The notes under the pieces: generated by a model
What the model was told of the DNA's origin: nothing
What the model saw: only the letters and a program-made list of their open reading frames with translations
Database searches by the model: none
Part shown: positions 6,072 to 14,861 of the stretch, piece by piece
How positions within the stretch are numbered: the first letter of the stretch is position 1
How the letters are laid out: the number at the start of each line of letters is the position of its first letter
Assembly (NCBI GenBank): GCA_000753575.1
Contig: JRFF01000027.1
Location: 1-35,479, forward strand
Source of the DNA: Candidatus Izimoplasma sp. HR2
Lineage (GTDB): Bacteria > Bacillota_I > Bacilli_A > Izemoplasmatales > Izemoplasmataceae
Length of the DNA: 35,479 nt
Direction: 5' to 3'
Translations under genes and position numbers: made by a program

Positions 6072-7331
6072 TTATCCTAAGTCTTCGATTTCAGCAGTAA
6101 GTTGAGCTATAAATTCAGTTTTAGTAATACCACCAGAAACACCTTTAACACCTTTTGCGTATAATTCATAGATAGGACCTAAAGTATCCATACCGAATCC
6201 ACTAGGCATATCATTTTGCCACCATGCATATGCATTTCCAGCTTGGTTCCATTCTAATACTGCCGCACTAAGTGGAGTAGAAGGTACTAATGTAACGCTG
6301 TTAAATGCAGGTACCATGTTTGCATCATTAACCATGTAAGCATGACCTTCATCTGTAGAAGATAAATCATTTAAGAATAATTTAGCTTCATCAATTGAAT
6401 CAGAATCTTTGTTAATTACATAGAATGAAGGAGCTCCGATAAAGATTGAGTCATTTCCTGTAGCCATTACAGCATGAGGAGCATATCCCATTTCGAAAGT
6501 TGAATCAGCATAACTTGAATCAGTCCAGTTACCTTGGTGTAAGAATGCAGCTTCACCATTAGCGAAAGCACCAACTTGTTCGTTGTATCCACCAGTTAAA
6601 AGAATATCTTCGTCTCCCCAAGTAAATAATAATTCTACCCAGTTAGCATATTCAGCTAATCTGTCAGCATCAGCGATACCAGCGTTAACGTCATCAATTA
6701 CTGAAGAATCAGTATAAGCTAAACCTGCTGATAAATAACCATTAAAGTTATGAAGTCCAGTAACCCAAGTCATACCGCTTGCTGCTGCCATAGAAACTAC
6801 TGCGTAGTCCGCCATACCAGAAGTCGCTGCATAATAAGTTGCGATATCTTCAAATGCATCTTCATAAGCTGCTTGACTAGTTAAGTCTGCAGGATCTACA
6901 CCAGCTGCAGTAAGGATGTCTAAGTTATAAGCCATACCCCAACCTTCAACTGCTACAGGGAATCCGTAAGTAGTTCCGTCAACAACGAATTCTAAATCTG
7001 TGTCTGAAGCCCAAGCTTCACCACTTAAGTCTAAAATCTTATCTTCGTAGATTTCATATCCACCCATACCTTCGATTACAAAGATATCAGGTTGTTCATC
7101 TGCTTGGAATTCTGCTAAAATTTGAGTACCATAAGCACAAGTGTCTCCACCACATGATTTAACTTCTACGTTAACATCATTTGCTTCTCCCCAAGCTTCT
7201 GCGTAATCTCTTAAAACTTCGTCGATTTCAACTTTGTTTTGGAAGATTACTAATGTTGTTTCATCTTCTTTACATGCACTTAAAGTGAAAACAAGTGCGA
7301 TTGCTACAACTGCTAATAATAATTTTTTCAA
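6072..7331 (-). CDS. sugar ABC transporter substrate-binding lipoprotein (family 1)
   Basis: Extracellular binding protein delivering an oligosaccharide to the MalF/MalG-type permeases encoded upstream in the operon. It has a short basic N-terminus, a hydrophobic stretch and lipobox LSAC, with C20 the lipidated cysteine. The mature part (~400 residues) has the family 1 solute-binding pattern (ILAEFQADEQPDIFVIEG; GYNEQVGAFANGEAAFLHQGNW; INKDSDSIDEAKLFLNDLS). The start codon is TTG: AGGAGG lies eight bases upstream and the signal peptide begins exactly there. Being last in the operon with a 64-base gap after GH65 may allow separate, higher expression. Trp/Tyr-rich C-terminal segments (AWWQND) fit sugar stacking. 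The ligand is unknown; alpha-glucosides are suggested by GH65. Confidence 0.93.
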   Translation of the reverse strand: MKKLLLAVVAIALVFTLSACKEDETTLVIFQNKVEIDEVLRDYAEAWGEANDVNVEVKSCGGDTCAYGTQILAEFQADEQPDIFVIEGMGGYEIYEDKILDLSGEAWASDTDLEFVVDGTTYGFPVAVEGWGMAYNLDILTAAGVDPADLTSQAAYEDAFEDIATYYAATSGMADYAVVSMAAASGMTWVTGLHNFNGYLSAGLAYTDSSVIDDVNAGIADADRLAEYANWVELLFTWGDEDILLTGGYNEQVGAFANGEAAFLHQGNWTDSSYADSTFEMGYAPHAVMATGNDSIFIGAPSFYVINKDSDSIDEAKLFLNDLSSTDEGHAYMVNDANMVPAFNSVTLVPSTPLSAAVLEWNQAGNAYAWWQNDMPSGFGMDTLGPIYELYAKGVKGVSGGITKTEFIAQLTAEIEDLG

Positions 7332-7395
7332 TTTAAATTCCTCCTATTTTTTTATATTTTTTTTAATTTTTTATAAAATTAAAATTGAAAACAAA

Positions 7396-9627
7396 TTAAA
7401 GTTGTAAAGCTGTTTGATAAGTGCCGTTTATTTCAATTAATTCACCATAAATCATTAAACTGACCTTACCGGTAGAACTAACTGATAATTTATCATCTAC
7501 CATAATTGTTACTTTTTGTCCGTGATACATAACATTTAATTCATAACCTGTAATATCACTTACTACTATTGGGTTAATCTTTAAGTAATTTGCTCTAACT
7601 CTTAATCCAACTACTCCATATATAAATCCTAAATATGATCCGCCTAAATTGGCCACATGAAGGCCATGTTTAGTATTTTTATGTGTATCTAAAAAATCTG
7701 TTTCTAATACCTTTTTAAAGTAATCACAAGCTAAATCATAGTTCTTAAGTTTATAAGCTAAGATACTATAAATACACTTAGATAAACTAGAATCATGAGT
7801 AGTAATTGGTTCATAGTAATCAAATGAGTCTTTAAGTATTTCTAAATCATCAAAATCTAGCAACGTCATTGAAAGCATTGTATCTGCTTGTTTTAATACT
7901 TGATGTTTGTATAAATATAAAGGATGATAATTTAGTAATAATGGATATTTGTCTTCTGGTATATTTTTAAGATCAAGTTTCTTCTTTTTTAAGAAAGATG
8001 AATCTTGAGCATAAATATTTAATTCTTTACTAAATGGTAAATAGATATTTTTAGATATATTTAATATCTCATCCATTTCCTCTTTAGTACATTTAAGTTT
8101 TATCAGTACTTCACTTAAATTACTTAAATTATGTTCGTATATCCAAACAAGATTTTCAAAATGATATTTAAGTAATTGATTAGTGTAATAGTTATCATCA
8201 ACAACTGTTGTATATTCATCAGGCCCAGTAACACCATTTAAATGATAAAATTCACCATCATAGTTAACTGCTTCCTTTAAAAATCTAGCTGTTTCAATTA
8301 ACATTTCAAATCCGTAATCAACTAAGAACTTAATATCGTTTGTAGCTTCATAGTATTTAATTATTGCGTAAGCAACATCACTGTTAATATGAAACTGTGC
8401 ACTTCCAGCTGGATAATAAGGTGATGTTTCATCCCCATTTATGGTTCTCCAAGGGAATTTTATACCTTTTGAGTAACCTAAATTAAAGGCTTCCTTTTTA
8501 GCTTTATCCATCGTCTTATAACGATACATTAATAAATTCTTTGCTTTCTTTGGATTAGTTAATGTGAAGTATGGAATCATATAAATCTCTGTATCCCAGA
8601 AATAATGACCTTCATAACCTTCTCCACTAAGTCCTTTTGCGCTTATATTATGTAAACTACTTTCTCCTCCACTATTATTTAACTGGAAGATATTATAATT
8701 TAATAATCTTTCATATGTCTCATTTCCTTCTATTCTTACATATGATATATCCCAGAAATCACTATAGTATTTTTCTTGATATATTAATAATTGTGAAAAT
8801 GACATATTACTTAATTTATTAACAATATCAGTATTTAAATCATTATAATTTTTACTATATAAACTAGAAGTATGAACAATATATTTAGTAATATTTAAAT
8901 CATTATCCGGATTAATACTTACTGTTAAGTCTCCAACAAGTGAGTTACCATTAACTTCATATTTAAAATCTAAGTCATGACTAATACTTGTATTTAAGTA
9001 AAGATTACTTCTTGATGTTTTAACAATAATACTTCTCTTTTCTTTTGATATTTCAACATAATCATAATTATTAATACTCTCATTATGAATACGTGGGTCA
9101 ATCTTACTAGTATCTTTTTTAAAAGATTCTTTAATAAATGTATTAACTTTGATATCACCATCGAAATTCAATGATTTTATATTTACTCTTATGGCTATAA
9201 GTTCGTTAAATTTTCTACTTACAATTTTTTCTTCTGTAAGAATAAATTCATAATTATCAATTGTCTTATAGTGAATAGTTCTTATAGTTAATCCTTTTTT
9301 TAGATCATAGACTCTTTCTAAAGACAATACTTCACACGTATTAATATTCAATGGCTTACCTAAGATGCTAAACATCATACTTTGTCCATCAATTAAATTA
9401 ACGAATTTTTGTCCTTCTTGAGGGAATCCCGAAAAATTCTCTTCATAGAAATAGTCATAATAATTATAGAACCCATTTAAATATGTTTGATTATATTCGA
9501 AAACTTTTCCATATCCTTCTATAAATGTTCCTCTTGTCCCAAGATATCCATTAGCTATTGAAAATATAGTTTCATCAACAAGTAATTCTTCTTTATCTAG
9601 ACGGTTATTTCGATATAATTTTTCCAT
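7396..9627 (-). CDS. glycoside hydrolase family 65 disaccharide phosphorylase
   Basis: Inverting phosphorylase that splits an alpha-glucoside with phosphate to beta-glucose-1-phosphate and a free sugar. At 743 residues it has the GH65 arrangement: N-terminal beta-sandwich (1-~270), linker helix, (alpha/alpha)6 barrel and C-terminal beta-sheet. The barrel contains GHYFWDTE (335-342), the catalytic acid E471 in GPDEY, and a late HDSSLSKCIYSILA segment typical of the family. Two bases separate it from pgmB, whose product uses exactly the anomer made by GH65. Acceptor specificity (maltose, trehalose, kojibiose, nigerose, or something with fructose) cannot be read here: the loop after GPDEY (TTVVDDNYYTN) does not match any member I can name. 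Start ATG with GAGGAAT. Confidence 0.93.
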   Translation of the reverse strand: MEKLYRNNRLDKEELLVDETIFSIANGYLGTRGTFIEGYGKVFEYNQTYLNGFYNYYDYFYEENFSGFPQEGQKFVNLIDGQSMMFSILGKPLNINTCEVLSLERVYDLKKGLTIRTIHYKTIDNYEFILTEEKIVSRKFNELIAIRVNIKSLNFDGDIKVNTFIKESFKKDTSKIDPRIHNESINNYDYVEISKEKRSIIVKTSRSNLYLNTSISHDLDFKYEVNGNSLVGDLTVSINPDNDLNITKYIVHTSSLYSKNYNDLNTDIVNKLSNMSFSQLLIYQEKYYSDFWDISYVRIEGNETYERLLNYNIFQLNNSGGESSLHNISAKGLSGEGYEGHYFWDTEIYMIPYFTLTNPKKAKNLLMYRYKTMDKAKKEAFNLGYSKGIKFPWRTINGDETSPYYPAGSAQFHINSDVAYAIIKYYEATNDIKFLVDYGFEMLIETARFLKEAVNYDGEFYHLNGVTGPDEYTTVVDDNYYTNQLLKYHFENLVWIYEHNLSNLSEVLIKLKCTKEEMDEILNISKNIYLPFSKELNIYAQDSSFLKKKKLDLKNIPEDKYPLLLNYHPLYLYKHQVLKQADTMLSMTLLDFDDLEILKDSFDYYEPITTHDSSLSKCIYSILAYKLKNYDLACDYFKKVLETDFLDTHKNTKHGLHVANLGGSYLGFIYGVVGLRVRANYLKINPIVVSDITGYELNVMYHGQKVTIMVDDKLSVSSTGKVSLMIYGELIEINGTYQTALQL

Positions 9628-9629
9628 AA

Positions 9630-10286
9630 TTATTCCTCAATAACTTTCTTTAGATATGCGTAGTCAATATCAATTATTTTTTCAAAAACTCTATTAGCTT
9701 GTTTAAGCTGAACACTATCTCCAATTCCAATCGCATACATACTCGCAGACTTTATAGATTTAACACCTGACACAGCGTCTTCAACACCAACACATTCAGT
9801 TGGCTTTAAGTTGAAATAGTTCATTGCCTTATTAAATATATCTGGACTTGGTTTACTATTTAAATTTGATGGATCTACCACATAATCAAAATATTCTTTG
9901 ATACCTAGACTTTCTATAATAGAAGGTCCATTTTTTGATGCGCTACCTAGCGCAATAAATATGTTTTGATTCTTTAAGAAATCAAATAACTCAATAATTC
10001 CTTCAAAGATATTATTTTTATCGAAATGACTTATCATCTCTTTATACATTTCATTCTTTTTAGTAGCTAACACTAATTTTTCTTCTTCAGTAATCGCATC
10101 TAGATTGTATGCCTTTAAAATAATATTTAAAGAATCCATTCTTGATACTCCCTTTGTAAATTCTTCTATCTCATCTTCAACGTAAACATTAAATCTTTCT
10201 TTTATTACCCTTCTCCAAGCTTCAAAATGTTCAATACTTGTAGAAGTAATAACTCCATCTAAATCAAAGATAAATAATTTAATCAT
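9630..10286 (-). CDS. pgmB: beta-phosphoglucomutase
   Basis: HAD-superfamily enzyme converting beta-glucose-1-phosphate to glucose-6-phosphate. Its residues align almost position for position with L. lactis beta-PGM: nucleophile D8 and acid/base D10 (FDLDGV), H20, R49 in KGVSR, S115-K118 (SASK), K145 (KPSPD), E169 and D170 (VGVEDA). That conservation excludes a generic phosphatase reading. At 218 residues it has the usual length, and it sits between permease and GH65 genes with 2-base gaps on both sides. The SD is GGAGCG. It joins GH65 phosphorolysis to glycolysis. Confidence 0.95.
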   Translation of the reverse strand: MIKLFIFDLDGVITSTSIEHFEAWRRVIKERFNVYVEDEIEEFTKGVSRMDSLNIILKAYNLDAITEEEKLVLATKKNEMYKEMISHFDKNNIFEGIIELFDFLKNQNIFIALGSASKNGPSIIESLGIKEYFDYVVDPSNLNSKPSPDIFNKAMNYFNLKPTECVGVEDAVSGVKSIKSASMYAIGIGDSVQLKQANRVFEKIIDIDYAYLKKVIEE

Positions 10287-10288
10287 TA

Positions 10289-11146
10289 TTATTTAATCGC
10301 TCCTGAAGTCATTCCTTTAATAATATGTTTTTGAGCGAACAAGAAGAGTATAACTACTGGAAGAGCTGCTGTTAAAACTGAAGTTAAGATTAAAGACCAA
10401 TCTTTAAAGTAGTTACCAGCTAGCATTGATACTGATAAAGGTAACGTTTGAACTGATGAACCTTTTCCTAATATAAGAACTGGTAGTAAGTAATCGTTCC
10501 AAATCCACATACCATTTAATACTAATAAAGTAACAAATATAGGTTTTAAGATCGGAAGAATAACTTTAAAGAATACTTGTGATTTTGTACATCCATCAAT
10601 AATAGCTGCTTCTTCAATATCCATTGGAATAGATTTAATAAACCCATGGAATAAGAAGATAGATAATGGTGCACCAAATCCGATATAAGCTAAGATAATA
10701 CCGTGAACAGTTCCTTTAAAAGGAATTCCAGTAATATCTTTCATTGTTTGTAATAATCTTACAAGAGGTAACATTACCACTTGAAACGGTATAACCATAC
10801 CACTTAAGAAAATCATAAAGATAATAAGTGAGTATCTAGTTTTAGTTCTAACAAGTACCCAAGCAGCCATTGCACTAAAGATTCCAATTGCAATTAAACT
10901 TACTAAAGTAATTATTACTGAGTACATAAACGAACTAAAGTAATTAATATTTGGCTTCGCCATAACTTCTTTAGCGTTTGTAAATATTTGGAATATATTA
11001 TCAGGTAAGCTTAGAGGATCCGTAATAATTTCACTATAACTCTTCGCAGCATTGATAATGATTATGTAGAAAGGATAAAAGAATGCGATTAATAATATTA
11101 TTGCAAATACTTCTAAAAGTATTAATCCTATTTTTTCTTTTTTCAT
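10289..11146 (-). CDS. sugar ABC transporter permease, MalG/MsmG type
   Basis: Inner membrane permease of 285 residues with six predicted helices. The EAA loop that docks the ATPase is EEAAIIDGCTKSQVFFKVILP, near residue 190. It pairs with the larger permease upstream: the ATG overlaps its stop codon by one base (TAATG). Carbohydrate uptake family 1 (CUT1) assignment follows from the neighbours and the EAA loop. No ATP-binding subunit is encoded in the window, so a shared MsmK/MsmX-type ATPase elsewhere is inferred. Confidence 0.93.
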   Translation of the reverse strand: MKKEKIGLILLEVFAIILLIAFFYPFYIIIINAAKSYSEIITDPLSLPDNIFQIFTNAKEVMAKPNINYFSSFMYSVIITLVSLIAIGIFSAMAAWVLVRTKTRYSLIIFMIFLSGMVIPFQVVMLPLVRLLQTMKDITGIPFKGTVHGIILAYIGFGAPLSIFLFHGFIKSIPMDIEEAAIIDGCTKSQVFFKVILPILKPIFVTLLVLNGMWIWNDYLLPVLILGKGSSVQTLPLSVSMLAGNYFKDWSLILTSVLTAALPVVILFLFAQKHIIKGMTSGAIK

Positions 11147-12267
11147 TACATTTCCACCTCTCTTCTCTTATTGTAATAAACTTGGATGAGTGAAAATGTC
11201 AATAGAACTACAAAGAATACGATAGCTTTTGCTTGTCCTATACCCATTTCATAGTTATCAAATGCTTCACTATAAATATTTAAAGCAATTAAATTTGTAG
11301 ATTGAACAACAGGTAATAAATCTTTATCATAAATACTACCTATCCATGCTGGTAACTGTGTAGCTGGTCCTCCTTGAGTAAGCGATGTTACGGTATCAAA
11401 CTGCTTAAAGGAAGTAACCAATGTTAAGAATAAAGCCACAGTAAACGCTTGTGCAACAAGCGGTAACGTAATTGCTTTTAACCTTTGAAACATATTAGCT
11501 CCATCAATTTTAGAAGCTTCAACTAAATCTTGAGGTATATTTTGAATAGCTGCGATATAAATCATCATGATATACCCAGCGTATTGCCATGTAACAACAA
11601 CAATTAATCCAATTAATGCTGTATCTCCATTTATCAATATACTAGGATCAAGTGCTCCTCCAAATTCAACAAATGCTTTATTAAATATAAATTGCCAAAT
11701 ATAACCAAGTACTAACCCACCAATTAAATTAGGCATAAAGAATCCAGCTCGGTATATATTTTTACCTTTTAATTTTTGCGTAACAAGTAATGCCATTGAG
11801 AATGCTACAACATTAATAACAATAATATTTAGCACTGAGTAAATTACAGTTCTAAAGAATGAATACATAAATGCATAATCTGTTATTATTGTACGATAAT
11901 TCTCAAAACCAATAAATGATTCTCTCCCTGTATTAAGTCCATTCCAATCAGTTAAACTAAACCACAATCCTTGGAAGAATGGTAAAGCAACAAATAATAG
12001 GAAAGAACCAAGTGCTGGGAATAAGAAATACACAAATACTCTATTATTTTGAGCAGTGTAAGTTTCCCCAAGCCATTTATCAATAATAAACTTTCTAACT
12101 TTTCCTTCTCCTTCTTTGTTTTTAAAAACAAGAAGGTCTTTCTTAAGTAATTTTCCACCCATTTGAATAGTTAGAATAACTGGAAATGCCATAATTACTA
12201 ATGTAGAGACAACGAAATATAATAATTTATTACCAATTTTATTTAATTTACTTCCTTCATTCGTCAT
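11146..12267 (-). CDS. sugar ABC transporter permease, MalF/MsmF type
   Basis: The 373-residue partner permease. The EAA loop is VEASKIDGANMFQRLKAITLP in the C-terminal half. The conserved FSLTDWNG and FIGFENYRTI segments are typical of CUT1 MalF-like proteins. Compared with the usual ~290-300 residues it carries an extra N-terminal hydrophobic segment (about 14-36) and a basic linker (KNKEGEGKVRKF) before the canonical domain. Start ATG with AGAGGTGG. It follows the glycosyltransferase by 13 bases and overlaps the second permease by one base. Confidence 0.92.
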   Translation of the reverse strand: MTNEGSKLNKIGNKLLYFVVSTLVIMAFPVILTIQMGGKLLKKDLLVFKNKEGEGKVRKFIIDKWLGETYTAQNNRVFVYFLFPALGSFLLFVALPFFQGLWFSLTDWNGLNTGRESFIGFENYRTIITDYAFMYSFFRTVIYSVLNIIVINVVAFSMALLVTQKLKGKNIYRAGFFMPNLIGGLVLGYIWQFIFNKAFVEFGGALDPSILINGDTALIGLIVVVTWQYAGYIMMIYIAAIQNIPQDLVEASKIDGANMFQRLKAITLPLVAQAFTVALFLTLVTSFKQFDTVTSLTQGGPATQLPAWIGSIYDKDLLPVVQSTNLIALNIYSEAFDNYEMGIGQAKAIVFFVVLLTFSLIQVYYNKRREVEM

Positions 12268-12280
12268 AGTTCCACCTCTT

Positions 12281-13753
12281 CTAATTATTTCTTATTAAAT
12301 AGTTTCTTAAAAAACTTTTATCTAAATGTTTTTGACTTGGTTTCTCAAAGAACTTATTAATTGCTACATCTTTATAAGTTTCTTCTAAATTAACAATTGC
12401 ATCTAAATACTTCTTAGCAGTTGCTTCCCAAGTATATTTTTGTTTAACTCTCTTCATTCCTTGAGTTTTATAAAATTCATAATTATTTAAAGCTTTTAAT
12501 AAACCTTTTGCTATATCAGTTTCATCAAATGCATCAACTAATACACCATACTCAATACCATCTTCAAATAATACATCACTAGGTCCACCATATTTAGTTA
12601 CTACAGCAGGTAACCCAGTACTCATTGCTTCTATTGGTGCTAGGCCAAAAGGTTCGTACATTGCAGTTAAAGCAAATATACTTTTTCTTTTAGTCATGTA
12701 TCTATAAGTATCTGCAAGTTCAGTTTGGCTATTAATACTTATGAATGTGATTTTTCCAAATAAATCATATTCATTTATAATCTTAAATATTTGATCTAAT
12801 ATTTCCAATTCATCAATAGATACATTTTTATAACTATCAAATGCATTTTCTATCCCTCTAACCGAAATTAATAAGTTAGCTTTTTCATTTAATTCTTTGT
12901 TAATCGCAAAAGCTTTCACTAATCCTAAATGGTTCTTCTTAGAATCAAGTCTACTAGCTGAGATTATAAATGGAAGATTTCTTCTTTTATCACTTATATC
13001 TCTACTAATTATATTTTCAATAACATCACTAAATCCGATTGATATGTTGTCCCCCGCAAGTGGTGCGAATACTGTCGTATTTGCCCCAGGCGGGGAAACA
13101 ACAAATTTAAGAGGATTCTGAATATTATTAGTAATATCTTTGTAAAGTGGATGACTGTATTGTTCATCTCTTTCTTGTTCTGTTGAAACAAATATTAAAT
13201 CACTATTATACATAGCCGTTCTTTCAGCTAATATTCTTTCAGTAAAATGATATTTTTTATCTAGTTCTTCAATATTATTCATGTTAGTGCCTAATTTATC
13301 TAACTTCTGAGCTCCAAGACTATGTCCTGTAAATGAATATGGAATTGTAGTTTTAGCTTTAAGCATAGCGCAAGCTATCCCTCCGTCACCATAATGCCCT
13401 GTCATAAAATCAAAATACGAACCTTCTTTTTCATAAAAATCAATTATATTGTAAGTCCATTTATCTAAATGTCCCCAAAGTAATTCTTTAGTTAAGAACT
13501 CATTTGATTTTGATTTAATTCTAATTATTCTTAAATTTTTAATACCATCATAATAATCAATTTCACCTCTAAATTCAGGGAAATCAGGATCATCAATGTA
13601 TCTTGTTACTATATCTACTTTATGTCCTAGATTAGCCATTGCTATTGCTATCTCTTTAACATAAACTAATTGTCCACCAAAATCTGGGTGCATAGTCCAG
13701 TATGAATCATTGTTATCAAAGTTTCCTTGAGGATTTACAAATATAATATGCAT
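12281..13753 (-). CDS. sucrose-phosphate synthase-like GT4 glycosyltransferase
   Basis: A GT-B retaining glycosyltransferase that by family should join UDP-glucose and fructose-6-phosphate to sucrose-6-phosphate. It resembles, from memory, the Halothermothrix orenii SPS across its length: FVNPQGNFD near the N-terminus, HPDFGGQLVYVKE (donor glycine loop), HYGDGG, TGHSLGAQK, SASRLDSKKNHLGLV and the E-x7-E motif EPFGLAPIEAMSTG. Its ~490 residues match the single-domain form without a phosphatase domain. The start is ATG at 13753, one base after the kinase stop with a GGTGA SD; an upstream TTG gives a longer frame but lacks support. Mannosylfructose-phosphate synthase is a close alternative. Presence inside an uptake/phosphorolysis operon is unusual. 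Confidence 0.85.
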   Translation of the reverse strand: MHIIFVNPQGNFDNNDSYWTMHPDFGGQLVYVKEIAIAMANLGHKVDIVTRYIDDPDFPEFRGEIDYYDGIKNLRIIRIKSKSNEFLTKELLWGHLDKWTYNIIDFYEKEGSYFDFMTGHYGDGGIACAMLKAKTTIPYSFTGHSLGAQKLDKLGTNMNNIEELDKKYHFTERILAERTAMYNSDLIFVSTEQERDEQYSHPLYKDITNNIQNPLKFVVSPPGANTTVFAPLAGDNISIGFSDVIENIISRDISDKRRNLPFIISASRLDSKKNHLGLVKAFAINKELNEKANLLISVRGIENAFDSYKNVSIDELEILDQIFKIINEYDLFGKITFISINSQTELADTYRYMTKRKSIFALTAMYEPFGLAPIEAMSTGLPAVVTKYGGPSDVLFEDGIEYGVLVDAFDETDIAKGLLKALNNYEFYKTQGMKRVKQKYTWEATAKKYLDAIVNLEETYKDVAINKFFEKPSQKHLDKSFLRNYLIRNN

Positions 13754-13754
13754 T

Positions 13755-14702
13755 TTATTCACCAATATTCAATTCTTTCTTTAAATCTATTAAACTTGGA
13801 AATTTATTAAATGCTCCTACTTGTTTTAAATTGTATGCACTACATAACGTTCCTAATCTTAACGAATCAATAATTGTTTCATTTGTTAATAATCCTGCAT
13901 ATAATCCACCCCAGAATGCATCTCCTGCACCTGTAGAATCTATTACAGTTTTTGCTAAAGATGGCATTCTTATAATGTCACCTTTATAACTAGCTATTAA
14001 TCCCTCTTCACCAAGAGTCATAACAACTAACTTACAACCAAGTTCTAAATATTTATCAATGTATTCAGTAGGACTATATCCTTCACCAAATAATCTTATA
14101 GAATCATCAAGGCTTGGTTTAATGATATCTGCTTTTCCTATTACTTCTAAAATCTCCCTATTACTTAATCCACTTGATGGATCTAAATCGATATGATAGT
14201 TTGGATCAAATCCAATTAAAATTCCATTATTTTTCGCAACTTCTATTGCCTTTAATATAGTTGATTTAGATGGTTCAATTGATAATGGCCAATAAGAAAA
14301 ATGTAATAACTTAGAATTCTTAATAGCGAATTCTAAATCTTTTGTAAAATATATATGATAATCAGAAGATCTGTTAAATTCAGGAATAGGACTTCCAATA
14401 TTTTTATCTATTTTAACAACTGTAGTTTTCTTTTTTAAAGAGTATACATCAGTTGTATCTATTTCTAATTTTCTTAGCTTTTCTAAAATGTCTTTACCAT
14501 AAGTATCATTTCCAACAGCACCAAAGAATTTAGGCTTTTGGCCTAGTTGCTTTAGATTAATAGTTATGTTAGCAGTACTACCACCTAGAATTGAAACAAA
14601 TTTATCATTTGAATTATCACTTATTTCATCTATTAAAATTTCCCCAACGAGAACTACATCGTATGTCTTGTTAGGTAAAGTAAAATTATCTTGTATTGAC
14701 AT
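13755..14702 (-). CDS. PfkB-family sugar kinase (fructokinase-like)
   Basis: ATP-dependent sugar kinase of the ribokinase fold, 315 residues from the ATG at 14702. The N-terminal signature region is VGEILIDE with GGSTANITINLKQLG; the C-terminal signature DSTGAGDAFWGGLYAG holds the anion hole and catalytic Asp. Fructose is the likely substrate given the SPS-like neighbour and known sps-fruK clusters, but ribose, tagatose or deoxy-gluconate kinases share the fold. Start choice: ATG 14702 has AAAGGAG eight bases upstream; an earlier TTG frame (14723) overlaps that SD. First gene of the operon, with a ~150-base leader. Confidence 0.9.
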   Translation of the reverse strand: MSIQDNFTLPNKTYDVVLVGEILIDEISDNSNDKFVSILGGSTANITINLKQLGQKPKFFGAVGNDTYGKDILEKLRKLEIDTTDVYSLKKKTTVVKIDKNIGSPIPEFNRSSDYHIYFTKDLEFAIKNSKLLHFSYWPLSIEPSKSTILKAIEVAKNNGILIGFDPNYHIDLDPSSGLSNREILEVIGKADIIKPSLDDSIRLFGEGYSPTEYIDKYLELGCKLVVMTLGEEGLIASYKGDIIRMPSLAKTVIDSTGAGDAFWGGLYAGLLTNETIIDSLRLGTLCSAYNLKQVGAFNKFPSLIDLKKELNIGE

Positions 14703-14856
14703 AATTATTCTCCTTTTTGTCAAATTTAGGGAAAGGTTTCCATAAATGTGTAAAAAAATATCTCGTGTACAATTTAAGGCCTCGTATAGACAAGTAAACC
14801 CTTATATGAGCCAAAACCTTTTTATACAACAATTTAAAAAAGTAGGTTGTTATTTA
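14703..14856 (-). promoter_or_regulatory. long structured leader of the sugar operon (possible attenuator)
   Basis: About 150 untranslated bases between the expected transcript start and the kinase ATG. On the minus strand it contains hairpin AACAAC/GTTGT, then AAGG...CTC pairing with GAG...CCTT, an inner CTTGT/ACGAG helix, a second ACGAG directly before a T7 run (14750-14757), and AAAGGTTT able to pair with AAACCTTT 30 bases before the SD. Competing use of CTTGT by two ACGAG copies could form terminator and antiterminator states (inference). Confidence 0.4.
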
Positions 14857-14861
14857 TATAA

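Noticed and set aside
9630-10286. HAD phosphatase acting as sucrose-phosphatase for the SPS-like enzyme
   Set aside because: All beta-PGM signature residues (H20, R49, K145, E169, D170) are in place, and SPP belongs to a different HAD subclass.
13754-13765. Upstream TTG/GTG start for the SPS-like gene, overlapping the kinase
   Set aside because: ATG 13753 has a GGTGA SD at proper distance and gives the N-terminus seen in SPS proteins.
14703-14723. Upstream TTG start for the PfkB kinase
   Set aside because: It would place the AAAGGAG SD inside the coding region; the ATG at 14702 fits the SD and family N-termini.
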